Source: Aquanectria penicillioides (Eukaryota; Ascomycota; Sordariomycetes; Hypocreales; Nectriaceae). From it: DNA of 64,000 nucleotides. Positions 1 through 12,355 of this stretch are shown piece by piece (the stretch's first letter is position 1; the number at the start of each line of letters is the position of its first letter). Both the position numbers and the translations under genes were made by a program. Location of the stretch: assembly GCA_003415625.1 (NCBI GenBank), contig PYIU01000001.1, positions 1,736,001 to 1,800,000 on the forward strand. The letters are read 5' to 3'. The notes under the pieces were generated by a model. That model saw only the letters and a program-made list of their open reading frames with translations, ran no database searches and had not been told where the DNA came from.

Positions 1-270
1 GAGTCGAGTCTTGTCCCGAGTCTTCCCCTTGAAAATCAGAATTCCGCACAGCCAAACTTTTTTTTTTCAGTATACCCAAAAGGGTATTATAGCCAACCAC
101 TGTTTCCAGATACGCCGCCCTTCCGCCATATCCCAACGCCCCCAAAACTCCGCGCTGATTCCAAGAAGCCTCCCTGAACCATATCCCAATGCGAAACCCA
201 ATCCTGCATTTGTTTGGTGATCTTTTTTGCCCAGATCCTTCACATTTACGTATCCAGACAAAATCGCATT

Positions 271-1742
271 TCAATGTAAGACTCCATATGGATTGTTTGG
301 GTCATCGCCCTGCCTCTCCAACGACTCTTGCGGGTTCGTTTTCAAAAGCAAGTTTCCGTACTGGTGTGTACCTAAAACATCGGGGTTTCGAGGCGCCATT
401 TCTGGTACGAGGTGGCCCAAGTGGTCCGAAGTTACTGCGTATGGTGATGTCAAAGAACGGCCGGACATTGTGCCAAGGCCGCCCAAGGGTCCCTGAAGAA
501 GGTCGTCGTTCGCGCCAAACGCCTGATGCATTCTAGTATCCTGGCCAAAGTTCGGAGGATATCCCTGGTTATAACTAGCTGTCGAAGCTAAAGCTGTTCC
601 CGAAGTAATATCGGTTGGCATCGAAAACTGAGGGTAGCCCTGAGGGAAATGGCTGTTGATCGGCGAAGACAAGAAGGCGCCAGTGTGTGACAAATCGACC
701 GACGGGCTCGAGTTTGAATTGGAAGTCGAGAGGATTGTTTGAGAATTTGATGCCCCAGAAAGAACCCCCATGTCCGGGTGCCTGTAAAGTCTGGGGGCCT
801 TCCGGGGAGAGGGTATGGCTCGAGCCGCCCCCAAAGCCTCCAATTGAGGTGCTTCGATCAAAATTCGTTCGTTTGAACTGTCTGTTTAGAAGAACATCTG
901 CAGACTCTGCTGCTCGACGATTCCGTTTTCTCGTAGTCATCGCTCGAGAGTCCTTACGCAACCTCAGCTTCACCCCCTGGTCGGTAAAGGAACGAGTCAA
1001 GAATGTTGACTCTGCCATTCCGGGAAATTCCTTGGGCGAATACACCGTGAATGGGTTCGTAATGATTTCGGATACGAAGTAGACGCTGGGTGGGTCGGCT
1101 TGGTTGTCTCGGTCGAACAGGGTAAAACGAAGTCGAAATCGACCTTCTCGTTTAACGGCGAGATCGCCAAAGACAAAATATCCGCCATCCGCGTTCGTAT
1201 TATCCTTGAGATGGTGAATAGATGACGCTAGAGAACCTGTGAGGTAACTGGTAAGGGGTTCAGAACCTCTCGTTAACTCGGCAAAGTTTTCAGTCACTAA
1301 AGAACATGTAACAAAAAGGTATGGGCCTAGCGCCGAGCTGTCGTGTTAGAAATCTTTGGCTGTTTCAGGACTGGGAGATGACGCACTGTTGTACAGAGGG
1401 CTTTTTCTGTTTGCCCTCTTATCAATAAGTTGTATGACCGGTGGAGGGTCAACGGGCTTGCGGTCTAATATATGTCAACCTCCGCTGGGAACCGAGAGGG
1501 ATGCGGGCTTTGGGTTTGATTTTCACGGTACCTTTCTCTTTCCCTAATGCGACTCTGGCATGAAGGGGGGCTTGCTTGACTACCAGTTCCCTCTCCGGGT
1601 CGCCGTATGATTTAGGAGCCAGTTCTGGTCCCTCCTGTTGAGAGGGGAGGTTTCCGACGTTAAGGTAGGTGCTGACAGAAGAATCATACTGCCCTGGCTG
1701 CATGAAGGGGACTCCCGGAGAATTCCCCGTGGGTGCAGCCAT
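271..1742 (-). CDS. vosA: Velvet-domain developmental regulator, VosA homologue
   Basis: Velvet family transcription regulator. In Aspergillus VosA controls spore maturation, trehalose and repression of conidiation genes, as a nuclear homodimer or with VelB (family knowledge). Seen here: the VosA-type start of the velvet domain (ARVALGKEK joined to DRKPVDPPPVIQL), then SPYLFVTCSLV, GGYFVFGDL, FPGMAEST, and DQGVKLRLRK followed by a basic TTRKRNRR stretch that could be a nuclear signal. The model has four exons: 1742-1532, 1464-1387, 1326-879 and 781-271, giving 415 aa with all phases closing. Introns 1465-1531 and 1327-1386 are well supported by domain continuity. The third (782-878, donor GTTCAA) is tentative; it is needed to pass from the velvet domain to the Ser/Pro/Gln-rich tail. 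Start chosen at MAAPTGNS, the first Met that leaves a compact N terminus. VelC and VelB were considered, but the RVALGKEKDRKPVDPPP block fits VosA. Confidence 0.82.
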
Positions 1743-4700
1743 GGCTGCCGAGATGGGCAAGTGTGTTTGGGCTTTGTGTAAGGCTTTGCAATAATCTGGT
1801 CGAGATGGATGAGAACCAAAGAATGCCCTGGGCCATCTAAAGTGCAGATGCAAGAGATTATAGCTGCATGGTTTTCGGAACCAGGAGGAGCCACGGCGCC
1901 TAAAGAAAAATGTCGGCCGCGTATTTGAGCCTCAGGAAGGTATTTCTCAAACTCTCAGCAAACCTTTACGACCCTGGTGTCTCCATGAACTCTTGTTGGT
2001 GCCGATGGATGTCGTAGGCCAGCGCCAGTGACGGAAACTTTTTGTTAGGGTTGCTATAATTGCTATGATGATAGATTTGACGGCTGTTCTCGCAACACCC
2101 ACCTGCTGGATACCTTGAGTAATAGTGATGCGGGATGCCCTGGGAAGCTGAAGCTGATCTGGAGGTAAACACCGTAAATGGCGAGGCCTGGGATTTTGGG
2201 CAGTGGCCTAGGCGGGAGGGCCACATGTGGAGATTTTAAGAAAGTCACCAGCAGCAAAGTTCAAACAGGAACCGGAAACTCGTCGCCGGCAGGCCAGTGC
2301 CACAGGAACATAAGGTACACGGTGGCTCCTTTGATTCCTCTGCTTCCGCGACCGGGGGTTTTCGGTTTTGGCGTTGTCGATGATCGAGAAGTCCAGGTCC
2401 AAGATGCAAAAGCTCCAAGTGGCGAGTGATGATGTGCTGATGTCACCCCCTGAACAAGCGAACGCCAGCCGCGGAGCTTCGAGAACTGCTTCCGATCCCG
2501 ACGATGGGCGTCGCTCGAAAGAGACGGCGCCAGTCCCCAAGTGCTGGTGCGATGCGGGGAGCCGCCACCACGCTGGGATAAACAAACGGGTGATGTGACC
2601 GGGCGGTTGCGTGCGCGGTCTCGTGTTGCTGGAAGCCAGGTTCCGTGGGGTGAAATATCGATGAACAAAGTAGCCCCAGGTGCTCGACTTTCAGATATCG
2701 AGCCGGAGGCGTCCTGACGAGGCGTGGCCAGAGCGGACGGGCGATGACTTCTGGAGGCGAACTAGCGGGACGAGCAAATGGAGTGTTGGAGAGAAGTGTA
2801 GGTCGGCAAGAAGAGCGTGACTTGGTCCAACAACAGACAAATGCCATGAAAGCGGATGTGGATGTGGACATGGACGTGGATGTGGACGCTTTGGCCAGTC
2901 AGGCGAGAGACATAGGAGGAAGGAGCCTCCCGGGCCGATGCTGGATCTGCGCGGCAGTTGTTGCTGCTGCTGCGCTGTGCTACGGCCTACCTACTTTGGA
3001 GAGGGAGAGGGCGAGGTGCGAGCGCAAGAGGGCAAGAGGGGACCTTCCTCACCCACCGGGCTACCTACCTTACCTGCCAACTTACCTGCTCCGTACCTTA
3101 CCTGCTCCGTCCGTACCTTACCTACCAACCTGCCTACCTAACCTAACCTAACATTACCTTACTGCCCATGTTAGGCAGGAGGCAAGATCATTGGAGACTT
3201 CCCGGGCAGCCCAGAATACATGTGACTGAGGGCAATATCATAATGTCATCTATAATCAAAAGGCAACGTTCCAGATAGATGAGGCTACCAAGATGTCTAA
3301 TTACCGGGATGGGCCATCACGATGTGCGTCTTGGACAAGGAATAGAACTAACCGAGCATAATAGAGGATTGAGAGGGAAATGTGTGCCGAGGCACCGTAA
3401 CGGTGACGGTGGGTAACAAGGCGACGAGCAGAGCAGAGCGGATATGATAGAGTACGAAGGACCAAGTGAGGCAGAAAGGTCGAAACCATGTTCGAAAAAA
3501 AACGGGCTCGATGAATCAAATGTCCGTTTTTTTCCTGTTGGGGACGGATCTCAGTAGTCAGCAGTCGACGAGAGCATCACGTCTCTCTCAATGGGACCCC
3601 AGACCAGGTCAGGTCGGACCAGGACAGGGCATGTTTGCACGGCAAACACTCTGGTAGGTAGTAGGGCGTCATGGCATTATGGTGGTACTGCCAAATCACA
3701 GAATGACGAGTCACGATCAGGCCCGGGGTTGGAGAGCCCGGGGGGGGCCCTCTGATCAATAATCCACCAAAGGGCAGAGGGCAAACGATCAAAGGGCGGG
3801 GAGAAGAGAGAAGGGGTTGTGGTCAACGGCGCTCGGGTACCTGTACTTGTACCTTTACCTGTTCCCTGTCAATTGCTATATATACGCACATGGCCCTAGT
3901 ACGTCGCTATGTTAGCTCACGACGTAGCTACAATGTATGAGGTATGATGTGACAGTTCATCTGGGGTCCATTCCGAAGCCACGCTGCCACGAGTGCAGGT
4001 AGATACCGTGACAAGGGGGTCTGAATGGACAATGATAAACACCACCACCTGAACTGAACCAACAAACCGACCAACCAAAGAACAACAACCAAGCAAAAGA
4101 GACTGAGGGAGTGTGAGTGCGAGTGTGCGAGCGTGCGCGCGTGTGGTGCGTGCGTTTGTTAGCAGCAAAAGAAAAAGGACATTAATGTTTTGGGTTCATC
4201 GCCATCCCCCCCCCTTCACAAGCCTGCCAAGCGAGCGGCAATAGACACACGCACCGCAGGCAATTCAGGTGGGGTGGAAGGGGGACAAAATAATACAGGA
4301 TTGCTCCGTGAAAACAAAAGTAATGCGGCCATGACATGAGAAGGTCTGCGCAATCCTCGCTCGTAACGAAGGGCCCTTTGAAATATGGCCATGTTAAATT
4401 ATTGGTCAACACGAGGGTCCTGGATAATAAGCTAATAAGCGCCTCTTTGAGAGATACTTCAACGGGTACGCTATATTACCCGGGCTTAAAGGCGCCGGGG
4501 CTCGCTTGGTTGCTTGCTTGGGCTGGGCCGACTGGATTTGATGAGCAGAGCCTGAGATGAGCTCACACCGGACCGGAACTCCACGGGGAGTTCCGGGGCG
4601 TGGCGTGTAACCACACCTCGAAGGATGGACGAACAGGCGGTTGACGAGAGATGATGTCGGTGTTCAATTCCATGTCGAACTCATCTCATCATCACAGCCA

Positions 4701-7700
4701 AGTCACGGGTCGCAGAGATTTGGAATTTAAAAAAGAATTGAAGGATCACCACGGGCGATCAGCACCCCCCTAGTCGCCAGCTGTCGGCAACGCAGAGGAC
4801 CCCAAGGATCCCCAAATCCGCTCCACTCTCAACACCCTCGATACCCTCGACACCCAGCAGCCAGAAGCGTCCCCCACCGAAGCCTTTTCAACCCCAGCGG
4901 ACCCCAGCGGACACACAGCAGGCGGGCCGTCCAGGTATCGCGACAAGCAGACGGCGTCTCGCAGGGCCAATACTTGGCTCCCGCATGCATGTGCAGGGCG
5001 GGCAGCCAAGTATCGCGACCTCACCTGTTCAACGCGTGCCCCGTCGACAGGGGGGCCTGGAGCCGGTTTGATGACAGGCCAGGGTCGCGCCCACGTTGGC
5101 CTGCCGTTCGTTCGTATGTATTAGGTAGGTATGTATGCACTGCACAGTACAATGGAGGTGAAGGCGGAGAGGTTTGGGACCTGGTTTAGGTAGGTACCTA
5201 GGTAGGTACAGGGCGTAGCTCGGCAGGTACTCAGGTGCTTTGCCTCCATACCACCTAGCAGTACCTACTCCTGCTACCTGCTCTGTAGATCTCGACTCTT
5301 TTTGTCTCTCTCATTCTCTCCCCATCCATCCATCGCTTTATTATCCGCCCCCCCTGCTCTTTCAAATCCCATAATTCACGCCTGTCAAAGACGGATCCGG
5401 CCATGCACCCCGGGGAATTTCCTGCCAGGCTTGGCGTGGTGGGCGGCGGCACCAGGTGGTTGGCTGGACCCGCTGCATCTCCGGGCGTCGTCTTGGAAGC
5501 GAGATGATATTGATTCTCTGCGCGAAGGTCCCTCTACCTCACGCGCGCTTCTGCATGGCGCTCTATAGTGTTGGCAGATCCGAACGCGACGTAGACTGTA
5601 CATCCGCCTACCAGCACTGCCAAACGCCCCAGAGCTGTCCTCGCCGTGATAGGCCGACCAGCATCGACACTTTATCAGAGGGTTGTGGTGGGTGGCGGCT
5701 CCCAGTCTGGGCAGCACAGAGTCTGGAGCTCCTTTCGCTGGCACCCTGTGGCTCCCTTGTGGCTCCCTCTGGGCTGGATAACGCACCCGTCGGCGCTACA
5801 TGCGCGCATCGGAACCTGATCATGCTCAGATGTTTTGTCCCAGCATCTTCTTTGGCTCATCTCATGCATGAGACCCGACCCGGGACAAGGGAACAGACCG
5901 TTGCGCCAGCAGGTGCGCCAAGCTTGCATCAGCCAGCCTCTGTCCCCGTCGCCGTTTCTGTCTCTCTTCCCACCTCACCTTACCTCGCGTCGGCGAAGTC
6001 GGGCTCGCTCTCCGGCCCCGTCTCCCTACCCGGCCAAGCGAAAGGGTAAGGCGAGATAATCACCCGTTTTCGCCTGAATATACTTTGCAGCGAGTAGAGC
6101 CGAGCCTTCTACGTGTAATGAGTGTCGGGCTTGGGGCTTGGCCTTGGATATCAGAAATCACTCCCACTATCCACACGCTCTCGCAGGGGTCCGTCCCTCT
6201 CTCTTAAACACCAGCCGGGATGAGCTACCTTCAACGACAAGACTATCCACACGATGCCGAGCCGAAGCCCGATTGGGTAGGCGGCACTCGATAATCAAAC
6301 CGGGGGGGGTGGCCGTGGATCGCCGCTCCTCGCCCCATCCTGCTTGTGGCTCATCATCAGCGACGCGGCATGGGATGGGATGGGCATGGCTTCCTGAGGC
6401 CAGAAGACGTTCTCAAATGCCATGAGCTGACATGCAGAAGAGGGCGTGGACAACGCATCTGGACCATCGACTTGCACCGCGTGGTAGCATCGAGCAGTGG
6501 TAGATCGTCCCGAACTGTCCCCGAAGCGGAACCTTTCCATGGAAACCCAGGGCCCTTAGGCAGAAACGAAAAGCAACGCCCTCCAAGGGTTCCATGGCAT
6601 TGATCGACGCGAAGAACCTAGGCTAGAAATTTCCGATCAGGATAAGTAACGTTGGTAGCCATGTCCCGACGACGACGCCAGATTCGCTCGGGGTGGGCAG
6701 ACCGCATCGAGATACCACCAGGGTAAGGAAATTAGTGCTTCGGCTATCCAGGTGGGAGTCAAGGCGGATGCAACACTGCAGCCCTCCTCCTCCGTGTTGC
6801 CGCTCTGGGCAATGAGGCATGGTGGGCAGCGGTGGGCTGGCTGGGGAATCGCATATCAGACTCGCTCAGGCCAAGCAAGGGACGGGGAGAGTGAGAGAAA
6901 GCGGATGTGCGTGTGCGTGTGCGTGAGGGACGGAGGGAGGGATGGATGGGAGAGCCACGACGGCGTTTGCAGGCGTCTTGACCGAGCTCACCAATCCAGA
7001 GAGGTGTGGCTGTCGCTGACAGGGTGCCTGCGGTGTCTACCGGCGTCGGCCACGGGCAGGGCTTGATGCTTTTGGCTCTTCTGATCGGATGGAGGAGCCA
7101 CTTCGGGACACAGGCTCGCTGGATGTAGTTGTTGAGTTGCCACCAGCTAGCACCGATCGGACATAAGACCATATGCATTGGGGGTGCTGTGGGGGTTCTT
7201 GAGGGACTTGGCAGCAGGCTATTGCTGAATCCTAGGTCGCGTTGCTGAATGAGGCAGCCTCAACACGAAGAGGGCATACCATATCTGGGCAATCAGGATG
7301 CAGTGAGTATGGATACACAGCATTTAACGCAACCCCAAGCATCATATCTGCCCCAAGTCGGGTACCGTATCCATGACAATCAAAGGAAGCCAAGTCTCAA
7401 TTCTCGCTTGTTTCGATTCCTTGTCCGTCCTCCCCTCCCAACTGCAGCAAGATTCAGCACCCATGTCACGTCCCCCTCAGGCACAACTCAGCCCTTTTTT
7501 TTTTGGATGGTGGTGGTGGTGGTGGTAGTCTCCTCATTGCTTTTTGAACACTCAGACCTGGATGCGGAGTGCAGCTCGACTTGACTCGTAACGGCTTGGC
7601 CTCAGTCTCGCTACAAGGGTCAAACCTAGACGAGGCCCTGCAGTCAACGCTACGCTACCGGTGTCTCGCCCCGGCAGTTCCAGATCGATAGTCTTTTTTT

Positions 7701-8513
7701 ATTTTTTGTGAGAGAAGACAAGAGAGAGAGAAGGGAAGCCCGGGATTTTTCGTTTCGTTTAGGGAAACTCGGGTGTGAAGAGACGCCGTCAGACCACCAA
7801 AACTCCGATTGAAACATTCTTTCGGTTGATTTTTCAACCCAAGAAGCGAGCCGTTCTAGGGTATTATTAAGCCGGATCTTCACCGAGGGGCAAAATGTTT
7901 CTTTCGCTTAGTAAAATCATGGTTGCATGTTGTTCAATTGTTCCCCAGGAGGACTCGTCATGTTGACAGACATGCATGGGTTGGGTAAAGAGTACCTATA
8001 CCGATGTCGCTCACAAATAGACATGTGAAACTCGGGAATCGTATGACAATAATAGAAAGGGTGTTGGTAAATGTCCCTCATCTTATATTCAGTATCGGGC
8101 ATCCATGGGTGTTTTGGTGTAAATCGTTGGGTGGCCAGGCTAATGGTGATGGCACACGTGTGTGGTTGAACCTGTTGAGAGATAAGTTGCGGATGACCAG
8201 GAACACGCCGGCGGACGATACCGCTTTCAGGAAAAGTAATTTGAACACTCCAATGTATTTGAAACAGGCGGCAATATGTCCGCATGAACTATGCAACTCT
8301 TTGCAGTCCCCGCGCGTGGCCTCCTCGATTGATCAGGGTATCTAGGGTAAGTCGCTTGAACAACCTAACTCGAGAAGCCGCACCCGTCCTCACCTAAACA
8401 TAACATCCTGCCCTTATGATGATCAGTCTTAAATCATGTAGTAGAGCCATAGAAATTCGTACATCATATCCGTAATGACTGCTCTTGTAATGCCAAGCCT
8501 CCTGACCATTTGT
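1743..8513. other. 6.8 kb gene-free region upstream of vosA
   Basis: No convincing coding sequence on either strand: the open frames are short, low in complexity and overlap each other. It holds TACC/CTAAC tracts (3056-3157), GT-rich runs (4105-4160), a TAGGTAGGTACC block (5122-5215), a T run with a GGT repeat (7495-7530) and a TATA-like CTATATATACG near 3876. It is probably the long leader and regulatory region of vosA plus the 3' flank of the next gene. Noncoding transcripts cannot be excluded from sequence alone. Confidence 0.5.
3056..3157. repeat. TACC/CTAAC-rich simple tract
   Basis: An imperfect run of CTACC, TTACC and CTAACC units on the + strand. It belongs to a wider class of TAGGTA/TACCTA tracts scattered through the gene-free parts of this window (about 5122-5215, 23798, 36048-36066 and 37374-37403), often containing the palindrome TAGGTACCTA or GGTACC. 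It is not a canonical TTAGGG telomere repeat. Confidence 0.7.
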
Positions 8514-9761
8514 CTATGCCGTGATTGACGCCGTACCTCTTTCATGTTTTGTTTTTAAAGATTCAACACCCGCCTCCCACTCCAACCTCTCCCGAACCAT
8601 GTCTCGTTTACACCAGAGTATCGATATGATGCCCCAAAGAATTGCCCATAGAAAGGGAACTGCCCAGCATATGCCGTAGGCAACCGTCGCCGGGACCGGC
8701 GGGATTACGGCAATGACAGTAAGGGGAATTGCGATGACTAATGCTGGAACCGACCAGAATATGGATTGGATAAAAAGCATTCGTCGGAATCGCGGACTCG
8801 CGTGGTACCGGGCTGCCAAGGCCTCACGGTATGGACGTCCAGCTCGAGCATTAACCGCCACCACGTCCTCGATAAAGTAGTACACACCAGGAAGTACCTG
8901 TGATGGCGTAAGTTAGCCTCTGATTCTCGACAGGGAACGGAATATAAAAAAAAATACCTTTTCGCCCTTGCCTGTTGAACTGATTCGGAACGGCGCACGC
9001 CATCCCATACAGTTATATAGGGTAATGATGCCCAGGACACCACCGAGGCAGTAAAGAATGGCCGGAGCGGGCATGCAGAGAACTCTCAGCCAGACATTAT
9101 GAGGAGCGCTTCCGACTACGAAGAGCGCCGTGACGACGGTAATTGTAAGTACCGATGCCCAGGTCAACATGTCAAAACACCAGCGGCTAGTAGCCCCTAG
9201 CGGTCGATAGAACCGCTCCTTCTTCATCAAACGCAACGTTCGAATCGCAAACTCGAGATATGTCGGGCCGCCCCAAATGGTGGTTACTACAGCGAAAATG
9301 ATCCATCCGGGGACGTCGCCAGCATAGAACATGCCGTAATACAGGGCAATCGGGACCACGGAAGCGTCAACGAAGACGAGAAAGGCGAACATGAACAATC
9401 TCCATCGTTTTGGACCATGATGCCAGGTGAAGGGTAGCTGGGGCAGCAGCTCAGGATTGTCGTCGTAGTACTCCTGCAAAGTTTTCCCCCGACGCTTCCA
9501 TTCTTGACGGGAACCCGCACGAGAGTCGTAGTAGACCTCGGCGTCTGGACGTTGGCTGTAGGAAAGACTTCGACGAGATGAATCCGTGTTATCCGGCCCT
9601 ACGGTGCTTCGCCGTGGAGGGCCGGATGGGAGATCGGGGTCGAAGCGGACGTTTGGAGCTGTAAAGGATTGCGTCGATGGTCGCGTGGGGTCGGTGGATG
9701 AGAGCGTCGAGTCGAACTGGAGCTGAGTCACGGAAGTGCTGCCTCGTCGCACTTCGGGCAT
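8514..9761 (-). CDS. Multi-pass membrane protein of unknown function
   Basis: Function not recognised; it looks like a conserved fungal integral membrane protein. Two exons, 9761-8958 and 8897-8514, are separated by a 60-nt intron (8898-8957; GTATTT...CATCACAG) and join in frame, giving 395 aa. The first ~115 residues are hydrophilic and Ser/Arg/Pro-rich, ending in a QEWKRRGKTLQEYYDDNPELL region, so this part is likely cytosolic. Six or so hydrophobic segments follow, for example LFMFAFLVFVDASVVPIALYY, WIIFAVVTTIWGG, VLTITVVTALFVVG, ILYCLGGVLGIITLY and, in exon 2, two more (ALVIAIPLTVIAVIPPVPA and a Trp-rich one). The short C-terminal tail is charged. No catalytic or transporter signature was seen. 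It stands alone, with gene-free DNA on both sides. Confidence 0.8.
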
Positions 9762-12355
9762 TGTAATTGCAGTGGACTTGAAAAAAAAAAAAGGGAGCAG
9801 TTAGTTGAGGGTGACAGCAGTCATGTTTCTTTTGAGGACTGCTGCTGCTGATAAGGAAGAGCAGAGCAGGAGACGTGGACTTGGAGGGTGGATTCTACGG
9901 TGGCGGATTCCCCGGAGCTGAGCTTGCTTTAAGGTATGGCAAAAACATGAGTTTTTTCTTATTAGTGTCTGTGGCATCCGTATACCAGCCAGAGTCATTA
10001 TCGTCCGGCCGCTTTAAACTCGAAATCATGCCCCCTTTGGCGGCCCCCCAAAAACCCCGAGACTGGTGGTGCCTTGTCCGCGTGTAGTGCGCACTCTGTT
10101 TGGTGGAGCGGCCACAGAATGTGGTCGATGTCATCACAAGTCTTCCATTCATCGAGCAGGATTCGGCGACGGCGCCCGAGTGGTGACGTCCCAACGGTCA
10201 AGTCGCTGCCAGTTTAGAATGTCATCGTCTCGGCTGTCACGCCGGCACCTGCCCAAAATCCAAGGATCCTGAGACCCGCACGACGTCATTGAAAAGTGGG
10301 GCCGCCCGGCCCGAAACGATTCAAGCCGTTTCCATTCGCTGCCAGCCACGACGAGCCTCGCACTTTCCGCGTGCGTTCGAGCCGTCCTCTCGCTCTTCGG
10401 GGGCGACGCAAAGTAAAAAACACCGACCATGCTACCGCTCCTGCATTAGTTGGACCTGGATCGGGTCCAAGCAGCGACCGAACTACCGACCTCGATGCTG
10501 TACAGCAAAATCATGTACAGTAATCATGTTACTGCGCGGCCGCTTCCGCGTGTTTTTACCTAACACCCCCCGACGGCGCAACGGCTTTAGCGTTGTCCCG
10601 CACCGCGCGCGCGGAGCAGGTTCTGCTGGCGTACCGCCGCTGTAAGATAGCGTGGCCTGCTTGCGTGCAGTGCAATACAACCTCCCTCTGGCACTTTGGC
10701 TGCAGCAGTGCAAGGGGAAGCACTGCATGGGCGATGCGACGAGGCATCACCAGCCAACTTTGTGAGATGCTGCAGTGCGTCCGGCTGAGAACGAGGATGA
10801 GGTGAGATGCCTTTTCATGGCTTGCATGGAGACCATGCAACATGATCGTCAAAATCGATGAGAAAAGCCAAGCAGTTGATCCCTTGGCCGCACCCTCCGT
10901 CTCCTCCGCCCCTCCGTTCATCAACGGCCATGGACAATGCTCACTCATAAATCTCACCACCCTTAGTGGGCTGTGCCCCCCTTGACAATGCATGTCGCCC
11001 TGTGCCCGTCCCGTGGCCTGCTAACGTTCGCTATCGGATCTTAAATGCATCACGAAGCATTACATAACACCCTCGTCTTTTTAGCGTCGGCGGGCTCGCC
11101 GCACTTGACTACTCTCAACCGCACTTGAGTCTCCATGGTAGTCGCCCGAACTAGATATCAACACTTGTCCCTGCATACGACTCAGAACCTGCATTCTCAT
11201 ATTTCTTTTCATCTTGTATGATATGTGACATGAGCGATGTTGGCTCCAGCCCACAGAACTAAGGACGCAACTCAATTACCACCATCACATCACCTCTGTC
11301 GTAGTGAGGTCTGGACTGCAATACAGGCACCTACCCACCCATAGCCGGAACAAATATTCATTAATGAATATTGATGGTATGATTCTAACGTCAATTTAGT
11401 ATGATGCGATATTATTTCTTAATTTTCTACTTGTTTAGCTTCCTCTACTCTCCCTTTATCTACATGAAATGCTCATCCCCACATCGAATCTGAGCAGGCA
11501 TGACCTTTTCCGGTGGGTAAAAAATGACATTACTTATGGTAGATGGAATAGGAGCATTGTGATTGTCTTAGGATCAATAGGGCTCAACTATGATAGACAA
11601 CTTTCGATGACCGCATTATCGGCTTGGTAGGCGAAACGATTGGGGCATCATTGCCTGATCCCGACACTATCTTTCAATTCGGGTCGTTTCAACCAACCGT
11701 AAGATTTTATTTTATTTTGGGTAGGTCGAGCATGAAAAACAGACCAAAAACGGCAAGGCTGGCCAACCAGCTGCCTGTCAGCTTTAAAAAGCTTACTTCC
11801 AACATGTAGAACTGCCCCGACTAGATGCCCCATTGTCAATGAGGCATCAAATAATCCTCGAACAACACTCTCTAGATACCAATGCCATTAGTAGGAATTT
11901 TCGAACGAAAGAACAAGAGAGCGGAGAGCAAATAAAGCTGCCTGGGAGTTTCCAGCCCCCCTCGTGCCCCGGAACCGACAAAAATGACACGGGGTATCTT
12001 GTGGCTCTTTCACGTCGGAAAAATCCAAATACGCGCGAACATCCTCATCACCTTGCGTTACACAAAAGTCTGGCTTCAGGAATTGCAAACCACGCTCTAG
12101 CAAGATCTAGCCATCCCAAGTGCAGTCAATGTTTTGAACGACAACTAGAGGATTTAGGTAGAGGAGTTATGCAGATAAGCCCTAGATATTTGAATGCATG
12201 CGATATGAGGCTCAACAGCGCTCAGTCTGGACCAACAGAATCAACCATTGAGTTGTTGCCTGACTCAAAAACAACGCTGCTTCAAACATTGTTTCTAAAC
12301 TTCAAATTTGACTCGGCACGAATTGAGTTAGCAGATCACGACAACATTCTTCAAA
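9762..12355. other. Gene-free region between membrane protein and NLR genes
   Basis: No supported gene. Open frames at 9.9-11.0 kb are short and overlap on both strands. The stretch from about 11.3 to 12.3 kb is more AT-rich and lies just upstream of the NLR start, so it may hold its promoter. The frame open at 11833-12381 on the + strand runs past the NLR start codon in another phase and shows no domain. Confidence 0.45.

Noticed and set aside
2744..3151. 135-codon frame with VDVDMDVDVD and PYLPTYL repeats
   Set aside because: Made of translated microsatellites (GATGTG and TACCT units); no conserved core.
3056..3157. Telomere-like CCTAAC repeats
   Set aside because: Only three CTAACC-like units within a TACC tract, not TTAGGG arrays; it does not mark a chromosome end.
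5456..6049. 197-codon + strand frame
   Set aside because: No domain, several overlapping frames on both strands of similar length, no intron signals; GC-rich chance frame.
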